A stretch of DNA of 64,000 bases, taken from contig JOAA01000033.1 in assembly GCA_000720375.1 (NCBI GenBank), positions 1-64,000 on the forward strand. Reading direction: 5' to 3'. This document shows, piece after piece, positions 53,454 to 63,999 of the stretch. This DNA is from Rhodococcus rhodnii (GTDB lineage: Bacteria; Actinomycetota; Actinomycetes; Mycobacteriales; Pseudonocardiaceae). The notes beneath the pieces were generated by a model. It had not been told where the DNA came from. It made no database searches and was given only the letters and a program-made list of their open reading frames with translations. The position numbers and the translations under genes were made by a program. Position 1 is the first letter of the stretch; each line of letters starts with the position of its first letter.

Positions 53454-56210
53454 TTACGGAGTCCAGGGCGCAGCGACCGCCCAGCTGACGTCCGCCGCGT
53501 ACGAAACGGGGTTGTCAAACGCCTGGGCGCCGCCGTTGGAAGCAACCCACACCTCGGCGTTGTAGTGCCGCATGTTCGTACCCAGCTCGTTGATCGACGC
53601 CAGCCTGACACTGCCCGGAGTCGCACCTGGCTGCGCGCAGAACGTCGCGTCCTTGCGGTAGAGATCCGTGTTCTCCGACGGGTTCAATCGGACGCGGTAG
53701 TCCGCGTGCCGCAGGTAGCGGCCGGGGATGTTGCGCGCCTCGAAGGAGTAGCACGAGGAGTCCGCCAGCCCGGGCCGGATGTAGAACGTGGCGTCGGCCT
53801 TGAGCAACGGCGCGCTGCCGCCGTTCACCACGTCGGTGCGGGCCAGGCTGTCCTGGTGACGCAGGAAACGGTCGGTGAAGCCTGGGGTAGTCACCTGGAA
53901 CGACCGCGCCGAGTTCACCGGGAGCGAGAATCCGCTGCGCCACCATCCGACCGTCGCGGCCCACGTGGTGTCCGCGGCGAAGGTCGTCGGGGTGTCCCAG
54001 GGATTGGGGCCGCCCTGCCGGGCCAGGTAGACGTTCTCGTTGAAATGCCTGATGAACGATCCAGGCGTGTCGTGGGATTCCAACGCGGTCGCGCCGAGGC
54101 CTGACCTGGCGCAGAAGGTCGCGTTGCCCGCGAACCCGGCTGTGCCGTCGTTCGGGTCCTTCCGGATCACGGAGTTCGCGTGCCGCAGGTACTCACCGGG
54201 GAAGTTGCGGGACTCGAAGGACAGACAGGACGGGTTGGCCAGACCGGGTCGCGCCCAGAACGTGCTGTCCTGTTTGAGCAGGTCAGGGCTGGTGCTGCTG
54301 ACCACGTCGGTCCGCGTGACGCTGTCCTGGTGCCGCAGGTACCTGTTGGTGTGCCCGAACGTCGTCACCTTGAGCGAGATCAGTTCGTCCCGGCCGACCT
54401 CGGTCCCGTTGGCCTTCGCCAGCACCTCCTGGTTGACCTGACGCACCCTGGCTTCGGTCATCTTCATGACCCGGCGGTCGTAGGTGAAGAACCCGTTGAT
54501 CTCGTTCTCGACGTCGTACGGCTGCGTGTACACCGAGGCCGACAGTCCTCTGGTGTGCACGAACCGGCCGGCTTCCCGCGTGATCTCGACGTACCGGCTG
54601 GTCAAGGAGTTCTCGTCCGGGTACAGCGAGCCGTAGGCGCCGCCGGCACCCGGTTGCCATTCGTGCCCGACGATCCGCCGTCCGAGTCCGCCGTATTCAC
54701 CCAGCACCGCGACCCTCGTCTGAGTCGGCGGCCTTGTGCCGCTGGACATCTGGTAGGCGTGGTCGTCGATCACGTCACCGTTGGGTGGCTCCGGGTCCGA
54801 GATACAACAGTTGGAGCCGGAGTTGTGGTTGATCAGCCTGGTCGAGTCGATCGACCTGACGAGGTTGACGATGCGCTCGTTGTCGTACTCGCCCCAGCCC
54901 TCGTTGAACGGCACCCACTGCACGATCGAGGTGGTCGCCTTGAGCTGGTTGACGATCCGGCCCAGCTCCGCCTCGAAGTTCGCCCGGCCGGCCGCGGGCG
55001 GGTCGTTGACCGGTGCCAATGACGGCATGTCCTGCCAGACCAGCAGGCCGAGCCGGTCGGCCCAGTAGAACCACCTGGCCGGTTCGACCTTGATGTGCTT
55101 GCGGACCATGTTGAAGCCCATGGCCTTCTGCCGTTCCAGGTCGAAGCGAAGCGCCTCGTCCGTTGGCGCGGTGTAGATGCCGTCCGGCCAGTAACCCTGG
55201 TCGAGTGTGCCCATCTGGTAGACGAACTTGCCGTTCAACATGGGGCGCAGCGCGCCGCCGATCACGGCTTTGCCCAGCGACCGCATACCGAAGTAACCCG
55301 TCACGACGTCACCGCCGGTGAGCATGGTCACGCGTAGGTCGTAGAGGAACGGGTCGTCCGGCGACCACAAGCGGGCGTTCGGCACCGGGATCCTGATGTT
55401 CGTCCCGGTGGTGCCGGTCATGCTGCCGACGACCGTGCCGCCGTTGAGGACTTCTGCGCGCACCTGCTGTCCAGCCGTGCCCTGGACGACGAGGTCGAGG
55501 GCGCCCGCCGGCACGTTCGGAGTCGTGTCGAGACGTGTGATGTTGTTGGCGTGCACCGGTTCCACCCACACCGTCTGCCAGATCCCGGACGCCGGGGTGT
55601 AGAAGATCCGGTCCGTCGAGTTGAGGCGCTGTTTGCCGACCGGGAACGCGCCGCCGTCGACCGGGGAGTACGCCCCCACGATGATCTCGTTCGCGCCCGC
55701 GCGCAGGGCGTTGGTGATGTCGAACGAGAACGCGTCGTAGCCGCCGGTATGCGTGCCGACCTGGGTGCCGTTCACCCAGACCCGGGCCTCCCATGTGACA
55801 GCGCCGAAGTTCAGCCGCACCCTGCGTCCGTCCCATGTGGACGGTACGGTGAACGCGCGCCGGTAGTACATGTAGTTCTCGTGCCGCATGATCCCGGACA
55901 ACGCGGATTCGATCGGGTACGGCACCAGCACGCCTTCCGGCAGCGTTCGGCCGATCGGCGGAGTGTTCAGGTTCGGTGCGCCGCTGAACTCCCATACGCC
56001 GTTGAGGTTCAGCCAGTCGGCTCGGACCATCTGCGGGCGCGGGTATTCGGGCAGGGCGTTGGTGGGGGAGACCTGGCTGGTCCACGGCGTGGTCAGCGGT
56101 GGTGTCTTGGGCACCCACGTGGCCGCGGCCGCCTGCGGCGCGGTGACCAGCGTGGCTGTCAGGAGTAAGCCGGTGAGTGCGCCGATCAGCAGACGGCTGG
56201 ACCTGAGCAT
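53454..56210 (-). CDS. Secreted glycoside hydrolase family 2 with two AbfB-like modules
   Basis: A 918-aa exported enzyme: signal peptide (LLIGALTGLLLTATLVTAPQ), GH2 sugar-binding domain (about 60-205; WDGRRVRLNFGAVTWEARVWVNG), Ig-like domain, and TIM barrel (about 325-600) with acid/base Glu in FNEGWGEYD and likely nucleophile in VLGEYGG. The C-terminal 300 residues hold two beta-trefoil AbfB/CBM42-like modules with repeated RYLRHQDSVTRTDVV-type units (residues about 625 and 775), which bind arabinose side chains in known cases. It likely releases beta-linked sugars from plant arabinan/galactan-type polymers. An operator palindrome is just upstream. Confidence 0.9.
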   Translation of the reverse strand: MLRSSRLLIGALTGLLLTATLVTAPQAAAATWVPKTPPLTTPWTSQVSPTNALPEYPRPQMVRADWLNLNGVWEFSGAPNLNTPPIGRTLPEGVLVPYPIESALSGIMRHENYMYYRRAFTVPSTWDGRRVRLNFGAVTWEARVWVNGTQVGTHTGGYDAFSFDITNALRAGANEIIVGAYSPVDGGAFPVGKQRLNSTDRIFYTPASGIWQTVWVEPVHANNITRLDTTPNVPAGALDLVVQGTAGQQVRAEVLNGGTVVGSMTGTTGTNIRIPVPNARLWSPDDPFLYDLRVTMLTGGDVVTGYFGMRSLGKAVIGGALRPMLNGKFVYQMGTLDQGYWPDGIYTAPTDEALRFDLERQKAMGFNMVRKHIKVEPARWFYWADRLGLLVWQDMPSLAPVNDPPAAGRANFEAELGRIVNQLKATTSIVQWVPFNEGWGEYDNERIVNLVRSIDSTRLINHNSGSNCCISDPEPPNGDVIDDHAYQMSSGTRPPTQTRVAVLGEYGGLGRRIVGHEWQPGAGGAYGSLYPDENSLTSRYVEITREAGRFVHTRGLSASVYTQPYDVENEINGFFTYDRRVMKMTEARVRQVNQEVLAKANGTEVGRDELISLKVTTFGHTNRYLRHQDSVTRTDVVSSTSPDLLKQDSTFWARPGLANPSCLSFESRNFPGEYLRHANSVIRKDPNDGTAGFAGNATFCARSGLGATALESHDTPGSFIRHFNENVYLARQGGPNPWDTPTTFAADTTWAATVGWWRSGFSLPVNSARSFQVTTPGFTDRFLRHQDSLARTDVVNGGSAPLLKADATFYIRPGLADSSCYSFEARNIPGRYLRHADYRVRLNPSENTDLYRKDATFCAQPGATPGSVRLASINELGTNMRHYNAEVWVASNGGAQAFDNPVSYAADVSWAVAAPWTP

Positions 56211-56263
56211 CGCGTCCCCCTTGACGTCGTCCGGTTAGCCCGGTCCGCCCGATCGTAGCGGCA

Positions 56264-56288
56264 TTACAACGTTGTGCCAACGTTGTAA
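56264..56288. promoter_or_regulatory. LacI-type palindromic operator before the GH2 gene
   Basis: TTACAACGTTG (56264-56274), 3 nt, CAACGTTGTAA (56278-56288) is a perfect dyad built of two AACGTT cores, 54 bp upstream of the GH2 start at 56210. The shape matches LacI-family operators that control sugar-hydrolase genes in actinomycetes. No LacI gene is in the window. The rest of 56211-56407 also contains TTGACA at 56312, a possible -35 for the helicase gene. Confidence 0.65.
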
Positions 56289-56407
56289 AAGACGATCATC
56301 GCAGGGGTGACTTGACAACGTGGGGACAATAAAAAATTGGCGCGCCCACCATTATCCACATGGTGAACCCGCCTTCTTGGTACCAACTTAACCGCTGTGA
56401 GGGGCAT

Positions 56408-58585
56408 GTGTCAACACTGGGGTACGAAACCGAATTGCGGTCCGAGCGCGGCTACGTCGAGGGGCTCTACACCCGGCTCGACGCCGAGCGCGCACGAGTG
56501 AAGGGGGAGTTCCAGGCGGCACTGCGCGGAAACGGCGGGACGGCGGTGGAACGCGACGTCGAGGTCCGTGCGCTCGCCAAAGAGGCGAAGCGGCTGGACG
56601 TCGCGGACAACGGATTGTGTTTCGGCCGGTTGGACACCATTTCGGGGGACCATTCCTACATCGGCCGGATCGGCATTTTCGACGAGCACAACCAGTACGA
56701 ACCGGTACTGCTGGACTGGCGCGCACCCGCGGCACGTCCGTTCTACACGGCCACCGGAGCCAACCCGGAGAGCATGCGCCGGCGCCGTCAGTTCCTCACC
56801 CGTGGGCGTCAGGTGGTCGACTTCACCGACGAGGTGTTCGGCCGACCCGGCGAAGGCGACCGAGGCGACGCGGCCCTGCTCGCCGCGGTCAACGCGCCGC
56901 GCGGCGAGGGGATGCGTGACATCGTCGCGACGATCCAGGCCGAGCAGGACGAGATCATCCGGCTCGATCACCCGGGCGTGCTGGTGATCGAGGGCGGCCC
57001 GGGCACCGGGAAGACCGTGGTGGCGCTGCACCGTGTGGCCTACCTGCTCTACACCCAGCGCGAGCGGATGGAACGGCACGGTGTGCTCGTGGTCGGGCCC
57101 AATCCGGCGTTCCTGAACCACATCGGCCGGGTGCTGCCGTCGCTGGGCGAGTCCGACGTGGTGTTCATGACGCCGGGTGATCTCGTGCCCGGCCTGCACG
57201 TCACCGCAGAGGACGCACCGGACGCCGCGCGGCTCAAGGGATCGCTGAAGATGCTTGACGTGCTCAAGGCGGCGATCGCCGACCGGCAGCGGCTGCCCGA
57301 GCAACCGATACCGATCGAGCTGAAGGACGTCACGGTACGGATCGACGCCGACACGGCGGAGTGGGCGCGGGACGAGGCCCGCTCGAGCGGGCTGCCGCAC
57401 AACGAAGCCCGCTCGGTGTTCACCGAGATCGTCACGTACGTGCTCACCGAACGGGCGATCAGCCGGATCGGCAAGGGCTGGCTGACCAGGTCGGACCGGG
57501 AAGCATGGGAGGACATGCGGGCGGATCTGCTCAAGGAGCTCGCGGAGGACGACGTGTTCACCGCGGCACTCGACGAGCTGTGGCCGATCCTGACGCCGGA
57601 AACCCTGTTGGCGCCGCTGTACTCGTCGCCGGAGCGGTTGCGTGCGGCGGGCGCCGACCAGGCGCTGCTGCGTACCGACGGCGAGGCCTGGACGGTGTCG
57701 GACGTGCCGCTGCTCGACGAGCTGGTGGACATGCTCGGGCGTGACAAGGCGGTGGACAAAGCCGCCCAGCAGGCCGAGGAGCGGCAGCGGAAGGCCCAGG
57801 CGGAGTACGCCGCGGGCGTCATGGACATCATGCGGCTGGACTACGAGGAAATGGACGAAGATGTCCTGCTGCGTGCCGACGACCTGCTGCGCTCCGATGC
57901 CCTGGCGGACCGTTTCGTCGAGCGCGACACCCGTGAACTTATCGAACGTGCTGCCGCGGACCGCGACTGGACCTACCGGCACGTCGTGGTCGACGAGGCA
58001 CAGGAATTGTCCGAAATGGACTGGCGAGTGCTGATGCGGCGCTGCCCCAACCGGTCCTTCACCGTCGTCGGCGACCTCGCGCAACGCCGCTCGGCCGCCG
58101 GAGCACGATCATGGGGCGCGATGCTGGACCCGTACGTGCCCGGCCGCTGGGTCTACCGGTCGCTGACGGTGAACTACCGCACCCCGGCGGAGATCATGAA
58201 CGTCGCCGCGGCGGTGCTCGCCGAGTTCGCGCCCGGTGTCCAGCCACCGGAGTCGGTGCGCGCGAACGGCGTCAAGCCGTGGTCCAGGCGGGTCACCGAG
58301 TCCGAATTGCCTGCTGCCATTGAGGAGTTCGTCCGTGACGAGGCCAGTCGTGAGGGCACCAGCGTCGTGATCGGGCCGCCGGGCGTGCCGGGCGCGGTGC
58401 CGGCGTCGGAGACGAAGGGCTTGGAGTTCGACGCCGTGCTGGTGGTGGAACCAGAACAGATCCTGGCCGACGGCCCACGCGGCGCGGCGGAACTCTACGT
58501 CGCCCTCACCCGCGCCACCCAGCGCCTCGGAGTCCTGCACCAGGGTCCGTTGCCGCAGGCGCTTCGCGGACTCGCGGAGGTGTAG
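56408..58585 (+). CDS. HelD/HelR-type UvrD-like helicase that acts on RNA polymerase
   Basis: GTG 56408 after GAGGGG gives 725 aa; ATG 56360 is an alternative without a Shine-Dalgarno. N-terminal coiled coil (EGLYTRLDAERARVKGEFQAAL), SF1 helicase Walker A GGPGTGKTVVALHR, Walker B HVVVDEAQELSEMDW, and C-terminal motif LYVALTRATQRLGVL. The arrangement is that of HelD/HelR proteins, which dissociate stalled or rifamycin-bound RNA polymerase. I found no rifamycin-associated element (GGGGCTTGCGAC-type) upstream, so induction by rifamycins is not supported. Confidence 0.87.
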   Translation: MSTLGYETELRSERGYVEGLYTRLDAERARVKGEFQAALRGNGGTAVERDVEVRALAKEAKRLDVADNGLCFGRLDTISGDHSYIGRIGIFDEHNQYEPVLLDWRAPAARPFYTATGANPESMRRRRQFLTRGRQVVDFTDEVFGRPGEGDRGDAALLAAVNAPRGEGMRDIVATIQAEQDEIIRLDHPGVLVIEGGPGTGKTVVALHRVAYLLYTQRERMERHGVLVVGPNPAFLNHIGRVLPSLGESDVVFMTPGDLVPGLHVTAEDAPDAARLKGSLKMLDVLKAAIADRQRLPEQPIPIELKDVTVRIDADTAEWARDEARSSGLPHNEARSVFTEIVTYVLTERAISRIGKGWLTRSDREAWEDMRADLLKELAEDDVFTAALDELWPILTPETLLAPLYSSPERLRAAGADQALLRTDGEAWTVSDVPLLDELVDMLGRDKAVDKAAQQAEERQRKAQAEYAAGVMDIMRLDYEEMDEDVLLRADDLLRSDALADRFVERDTRELIERAAADRDWTYRHVVVDEAQELSEMDWRVLMRRCPNRSFTVVGDLAQRRSAAGARSWGAMLDPYVPGRWVYRSLTVNYRTPAEIMNVAAAVLAEFAPGVQPPESVRANGVKPWSRRVTESELPAAIEEFVRDEASREGTSVVIGPPGVPGAVPASETKGLEFDAVLVVEPEQILADGPRGAAELYVALTRATQRLGVLHQGPLPQALRGLAEV

Positions 58586-58591
58586 GGCTAC

Positions 58592-58621
58592 GTGGCCGGC
58601 CCTGGAGCCAGGGCCGGCCAC
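58592..58621 (+). terminator. 14-bp GC-rich hairpin after the helicase gene
   Basis: GTGGCCGGCCCTGG (58592-58605) and CCAGGGCCGGCCAC (58608-58621) are perfect complements with a 2-nt loop, 6 nt after the helD-type stop and 2 nt before the next ATG. No U-tract, as is common in actinomycetes. Confidence 0.7.
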
Positions 58622-58623
58622 AT

Positions 58624-59226
58624 ATGATCAACGTTGTGCCGTTATTGCGTTTCGACGACCAGGTACCCGTCCGCCCGCGCAAGATCGCTGTGGCCGGTGC
58701 GGCCGGTTCGGGGAAGTCGAGTCTGGCGCGCTTGCTCGGCCAGTGGGGCGGTCTGCCGTACGTCGAACTCGACTCGTTGTACCACGGGCCTAATTGGACA
58801 GTCCGGGACACGTGGGTGGACGAGGTGGAGCAGATCGTCAGCGGTGACGCCTGGGTGATCGAATGGCAGGGCGAAGAAGTCCGCAGCAAGGTCAGCGAGA
58901 ACGCGGACTTGCTGGTGTGGCTGGATCATCCGCGATGGCTGACCACCTATCGGGTCATCAAGCGCACGCTGAGCAGGCGGATCAACAAGACCGTGCTCTG
59001 GTCAGGCAACACCGAAGGGCCGCTGCGCGAGTTCTTCACCGACCCCGACTACATCGTGAAGTTCTCATGGCGGATGCACCCGTTGATCCGGCAACGGGTG
59101 ATCACGGTGATCAAGGAGAACCGTTTCCCGCAACTGCACGTGGTCCGGCTGCGCGGCCAGCGTCAGGTAACCGCCTGGCTCAACGGCCCGCTCCGGACCG
59201 CGATGACTCGCTCCACAGTGGACTAG
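58624..59226 (+). CDS. P-loop AAA/adenylate-kinase-like protein (FlaR-type)
   Basis: A 200-aa protein with Walker A AGAAGSGKSSLAR (about 23-35), ELDSLYHGPNW and WLDHPRWLTTYRVIKRTLSRRI, resembling the 'DNA topology modulation FlaR'/adenylate-kinase-like ATPase family. Function unknown. It begins immediately after a hairpin, so its expression may depend on read-through or on a promoter in the helD end. Confidence 0.8.
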   Translation: MINVVPLLRFDDQVPVRPRKIAVAGAAGSGKSSLARLLGQWGGLPYVELDSLYHGPNWTVRDTWVDEVEQIVSGDAWVIEWQGEEVRSKVSENADLLVWLDHPRWLTTYRVIKRTLSRRINKTVLWSGNTEGPLREFFTDPDYIVKFSWRMHPLIRQRVITVIKENRFPQLHVVRLRGQRQVTAWLNGPLRTAMTRSTVD

Positions 59227-59228
59227 GA

Positions 59229-59255
59229 GGGTTGGCCGGGTGGCCCGGCCAACCC
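59229..59255. terminator. 12-bp hairpin between convergent genes
   Basis: GGGTTGGCCGGG (59229-59240) and CCCGGCCAACCC (59244-59255) are perfect complements around a 3-nt loop. It lies in the 36-bp gap between the convergent P-loop and M28 peptidase genes, a bidirectional terminator. Confidence 0.8.
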
Positions 59256-59262
59256 GTGAGCG

Positions 59263-60573
<1,311 letters not shown>

Positions 60574-60669
60574 CTACCTCCAGCGAGGATGGGGACGATC
60601 TACGTGAGCTTCCCCGGCACTCGCTGTGCGAAGTAGGTCCGTTCGGATCCCGTTGTTCCCAGTTGCTGC

Positions 60670-61734
60670 TCAGCCGGTGTGCAGAATCCGGAAGTGATCG
60701 GGGCGCGCCGGATCCCGATCGACGACCTGGACCGGCGGCCAAGCCCATTGCCACACGCTGATGCCTGGCGTACGGGAGAACTGGATCTTCCCGCGGGTGC
60801 CTTCGACCGCGACACGTGGCCAGGCGTCGGCGATGCGAGCCCGGTCCACGCCGTGCGAACGCAGCACATCGGCGAGGACGGTGATCGTGTCGTAGCCCTC
60901 GAAGGCGACGAAGGAGGGCGGTTGCGCCAACTGCTCACGCAGGGCCGTTTCGACTTGGGCACCGAGCGGGCTGAGGCGCTCGGGAAGGTAGCGCAAGAAC
61001 GGGATCCCGGCGCCGTCGTCGCCCAGCAACGCGGCCCATTCGGCGAACTCCGGTTGCCCGGCCGGAGCACCGATCAAGACGTCGGTGAGGCGCTGGTCGT
61101 GGCGGACAGCCTGGACGATCGACACTGCCGGCTGCGGGTGACCGACCAGAAGAAGGAGAGCAGCCGCGCCATTGGTGACCAGTTCGTCGCACACCGCCTC
61201 AGGGTCGACTTCGATGACGTCGCCGCCGCGTGGAGTGAGATAGTCCCGCAGAATCCGGATCCCGGATGCCCAGTAGACACTTGGCTGGGCGGCAATGGCG
61301 ATTCGGCTCCTGCCCGAGCTGAGCAGGAACTCCGCGTAGATCTGCCAGCCGCGGGACTGCGGCGGGGAGAGGCGCGCGACCCACTCCGTCGGCTGTTCGG
61401 TGAGCGCGTCGAGAACCGCTGACGAGCAGAGGAACGGCAGGCCGATGGCGTCGGCCTGGGCAGCGGCAGCGCGAGCGACGACGCTGTGATACTCGCCCAC
61501 CACGGCGGCCACGCCCAGGCGAGCCAATTCGTCCACGGCCGCCGCGGCCTTCTGTGGATCAGCAGCGGTGTCCCGGACCACCAGCTCGAGTGGTCGCCCG
61601 GCGATCCCGCCGGCGTCGTTGACCTCGCGAACGGCCAGCTCGAGCCCAGCCAGCAGGTGCTGGCCCGCCTCGGCCCAGCCAGGCCGGGTGAGCGGAACGA
61701 GAGCACCGATCTGGACGGCCGATTCGTCATTCAT
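60670..61734 (-). CDS. Leucine/amide-type periplasmic-binding-fold protein without signal peptide
   Basis: A 354-aa type I periplasmic-binding fold (Peripla_BP_6): QIGALVPLTRPGWAEAGQHLLAGLELAVREVNDAGGIAG and LVVRDTAADPQKAAAAVDELA near the start, FVAFEGYDTITVLADVLRSHG near the end. The start MNDESAVQIGAL leaves no room for a signal peptide, so it may be cytoplasmic and act as a sensor or binding protein. It starts 9 nt after the NRPS stop and probably belongs to that cluster. Confidence 0.82.
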   Translation of the reverse strand: MNDESAVQIGALVPLTRPGWAEAGQHLLAGLELAVREVNDAGGIAGRPLELVVRDTAADPQKAAAAVDELARLGVAAVVGEYHSVVARAAAAQADAIGLPFLCSSAVLDALTEQPTEWVARLSPPQSRGWQIYAEFLLSSGRSRIAIAAQPSVYWASGIRILRDYLTPRGGDVIEVDPEAVCDELVTNGAAALLLLVGHPQPAVSIVQAVRHDQRLTDVLIGAPAGQPEFAEWAALLGDDGAGIPFLRYLPERLSPLGAQVETALREQLAQPPSFVAFEGYDTITVLADVLRSHGVDRARIADAWPRVAVEGTRGKIQFSRTPGISVWQWAWPPVQVVDRDPARPDHFRILHTG

Positions 61735-61743
61735 GCATGAAGC

Positions 61744-63999
61744 CTACGACCCGCCGTCATTCCGATTGAGAGCCGCCACGACCGCACGGATTGTCGGGCT
61801 ACGGAACAGGTCCCGGAGTTTGATGGTGGGCAGGTTCTGTTCACGCAGCGCGGCGTTGATACGGACCGCCAGCAACGAGTTGCCGCCCAGAGCATAGAAA
61901 TCATCGTCCAGACCCACCGGGACGCCGAAAACCTTGCCCCAGATCTCCTGGAGCGTGGTGGCAAGTGAGGAACTGACCGGTGTTTCCGCCGGAGCCGTCG
62001 ACAAGGTGGGCTCGGGCAACCTCGTCTGGTCGAGTTTTCCGTTGGTGGTCAAGGGGAGGACATTCAAGGCCGTGACCGTCGCCGGGACCATATAGGACGG
62101 TAGGACTGCGGCGGCTCGCTTTCGGACACTCGCCGTGTCGAGCGAAGCCGGGCAGACGTAGGCGTCGATCCGGGCTGAGGCTCCTTCGCCACGGACGAGG
62201 ACTGCGACCGACGTCACGTCCGGGTCCTCCAACAGCACCGCGCGGATTTCGTCCAGTTCGATTCGGAAGCCGCGTATTTTCACTTGGCTGTCGATTCGGC
62301 CAAGGTGATGCAGGGTTCCGTCAGGCAGGAGCCTGCCTAGGTCTCCGCTGCGATACATCATTCCGTCCCGATAGGGGTCGGGGAGGAAACGGGACGCGGT
62401 CAGTTCCGGTTGGTTGAGATAACCCTGGGCCACGCCCGCGCCGCCGACGTAGATCTCACCCGCGACTCCCGGTGGGACCAACGCACCGGAACTGTCCATC
62501 ACGTACACATGCCAGCCGGGCAGGGCCGGGCCCACTGAGCGGGACGCCGAGAGGGCCATCGCGCGGGTGAACGTCTGGTGTGTGACGTGCACGGTTGTCT
62601 CGGTGATGCCGAACATGTTCACCATTCGGCATGCGGGGTGAGAGTCGAACCAGCGCAACAACATCCGGGCGTCCAGAGGCTCGCCGCCGAAGACGACCAA
62701 CCGGGCACGTACGTCGGCATGCGAGACATCCAGCAACTGGGCGAAGGCGGACGGGGTTTGGCTGAGGACCGTGACTTCGGCGGAAACCAAGAGATCGCGG
62801 AAACGGGAAGGATCACGAGAGTCGTCATAGGACACCACGACCAGGCGGCCGCCGGTCAGCAGGCAACCCCAGATCTCCCAGACGGAGAAGTCGAACGCGC
62901 TGGAGTGGAACAGCGTCCACACGTCCGAAGGCCCGAGCTCGTACTCGGCGCGGGTGGCGTCGATGAGGCTGATGACGTTGCGATGGGGGACAACCACGCC
63001 TTTCGGACGGCCGGTCGAGCCCGATGTGTAAATGACGTATGCGGGCGCGTCAGGGGAAACAGGCACGCAATCGACCGCCTCTTGCAACAGTGAGTCTGGC
63101 GTGACGACCGACGAACTGGGAAACTCGCTGAGGCGCGTGATCACCAAGCGGGCATCGGCGTCCTGCGTTGTGTACGACAGCCGCTCGGCGGGATAAGCCG
63201 GATCGGTGGGGACGTAAGCCGCCCCGGCCTTCAACACCGCCAAGAGAACGACGACCAGTTCGGACGTCCGGTCAAGGCAGACAACGACCTTGTCGCCATT
63301 GCCGACGCCCAACGAACGAAGCCCGCCCGCCATGCGGGAGGACAACGAATCCAGTTCAGCGTAAGTCAAATCGCCGACAGCGAGTGCGGAAGGCTGCGCT
63401 GCCGCCACACGGCTGAAAGCCGCGGGTATGGAAACCGGAGTGGTCGACAACGGCTCAGACTGTCCTAAAGCGACAATGCGAGCGACCTCGGCGGAACTGA
63501 GCAGCGAAGGCGTGAGACCGTCTCGAAGCTGGGCATGCACGTGGACGAGATGGGAAGCGAACTGGGCGACGATCTCCGGGGAGAAATGGCTGCGCAGGAA
63601 GTCGAAGCGCACGGACTCATGCAGGATCGACACGGTCAGCGGGTAAATCGGGGATAAGCACGGAATGTACTCGGCATCAGGCAACGGCAGGCCTGGTTCG
63701 AACAGCATGCCGACGGCCGGAGTCGAGCCGTAGCACTGTAAGACGAACTCCAGCGCGGCGGGCCACAGCGAAGTGGCTGTGTCACAAGGCAACGAATACG
63801 TGCCCGAGCCTGTACCCGAACCCAGGCCCCATTCCGGCGGTTCGCATGAAACAGCGCTCTCCGCACGAGGGGCCACGATCACCAGATCGGCCACGCCATC
63901 GGTGTAACGCAACAACACGCACCGCGTGTCCGAAGCCGGCCGTGCCAACTCGACCGAGACGCGCCTGCCGTCTGTCGAAGGTGCTGGCACGTCCTCCAC
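61744..63999 (-). CDS. NRPS adenylation and thiolation module, 5' end outside window
   Basis: 751 residues visible; the GTG at 63999 is at the window edge and need not be the start. Residues about 1-190 resemble the end of a condensation domain. The A domain follows with YVIYTSGSTGRPKG, FDFSVWEIWG, NMFGITETTVHVT, YRSGDLGR and LGRIDSQVKIRGFRIELDEI; the carrier domain ends with GGNSLLAVR. Aligning by eye, the ten specificity residues read D-F-W-S-V-G-M-V-H-K, one change (N to S) from the threonine code DFWNVGMVHK. So it likely loads Thr or a relative. No thioesterase follows; the next gene is the binding protein. Confidence 0.88.
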   Translation of the reverse strand: MEDVPAPSTDGRRVSVELARPASDTRCVLLRYTDGVADLVIVAPRAESAVSCEPPEWGLGSGTGSGTYSLPCDTATSLWPAALEFVLQCYGSTPAVGMLFEPGLPLPDAEYIPCLSPIYPLTVSILHESVRFDFLRSHFSPEIVAQFASHLVHVHAQLRDGLTPSLLSSAEVARIVALGQSEPLSTTPVSIPAAFSRVAAAQPSALAVGDLTYAELDSLSSRMAGGLRSLGVGNGDKVVVCLDRTSELVVVLLAVLKAGAAYVPTDPAYPAERLSYTTQDADARLVITRLSEFPSSSVVTPDSLLQEAVDCVPVSPDAPAYVIYTSGSTGRPKGVVVPHRNVISLIDATRAEYELGPSDVWTLFHSSAFDFSVWEIWGCLLTGGRLVVVSYDDSRDPSRFRDLLVSAEVTVLSQTPSAFAQLLDVSHADVRARLVVFGGEPLDARMLLRWFDSHPACRMVNMFGITETTVHVTHQTFTRAMALSASRSVGPALPGWHVYVMDSSGALVPPGVAGEIYVGGAGVAQGYLNQPELTASRFLPDPYRDGMMYRSGDLGRLLPDGTLHHLGRIDSQVKIRGFRIELDEIRAVLLEDPDVTSVAVLVRGEGASARIDAYVCPASLDTASVRKRAAAVLPSYMVPATVTALNVLPLTTNGKLDQTRLPEPTLSTAPAETPVSSSLATTLQEIWGKVFGVPVGLDDDFYALGGNSLLAVRINAALREQNLPTIKLRDLFRSPTIRAVVAALNRNDGGS

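Noticed and set aside
56211..56407. A rifamycin-associated element for the HelR-like helicase
   Set aside because: I looked for the GGGGCTTGCGAC-type dyad and did not find it; only the LacI-type palindrome and a TTGACA are present.
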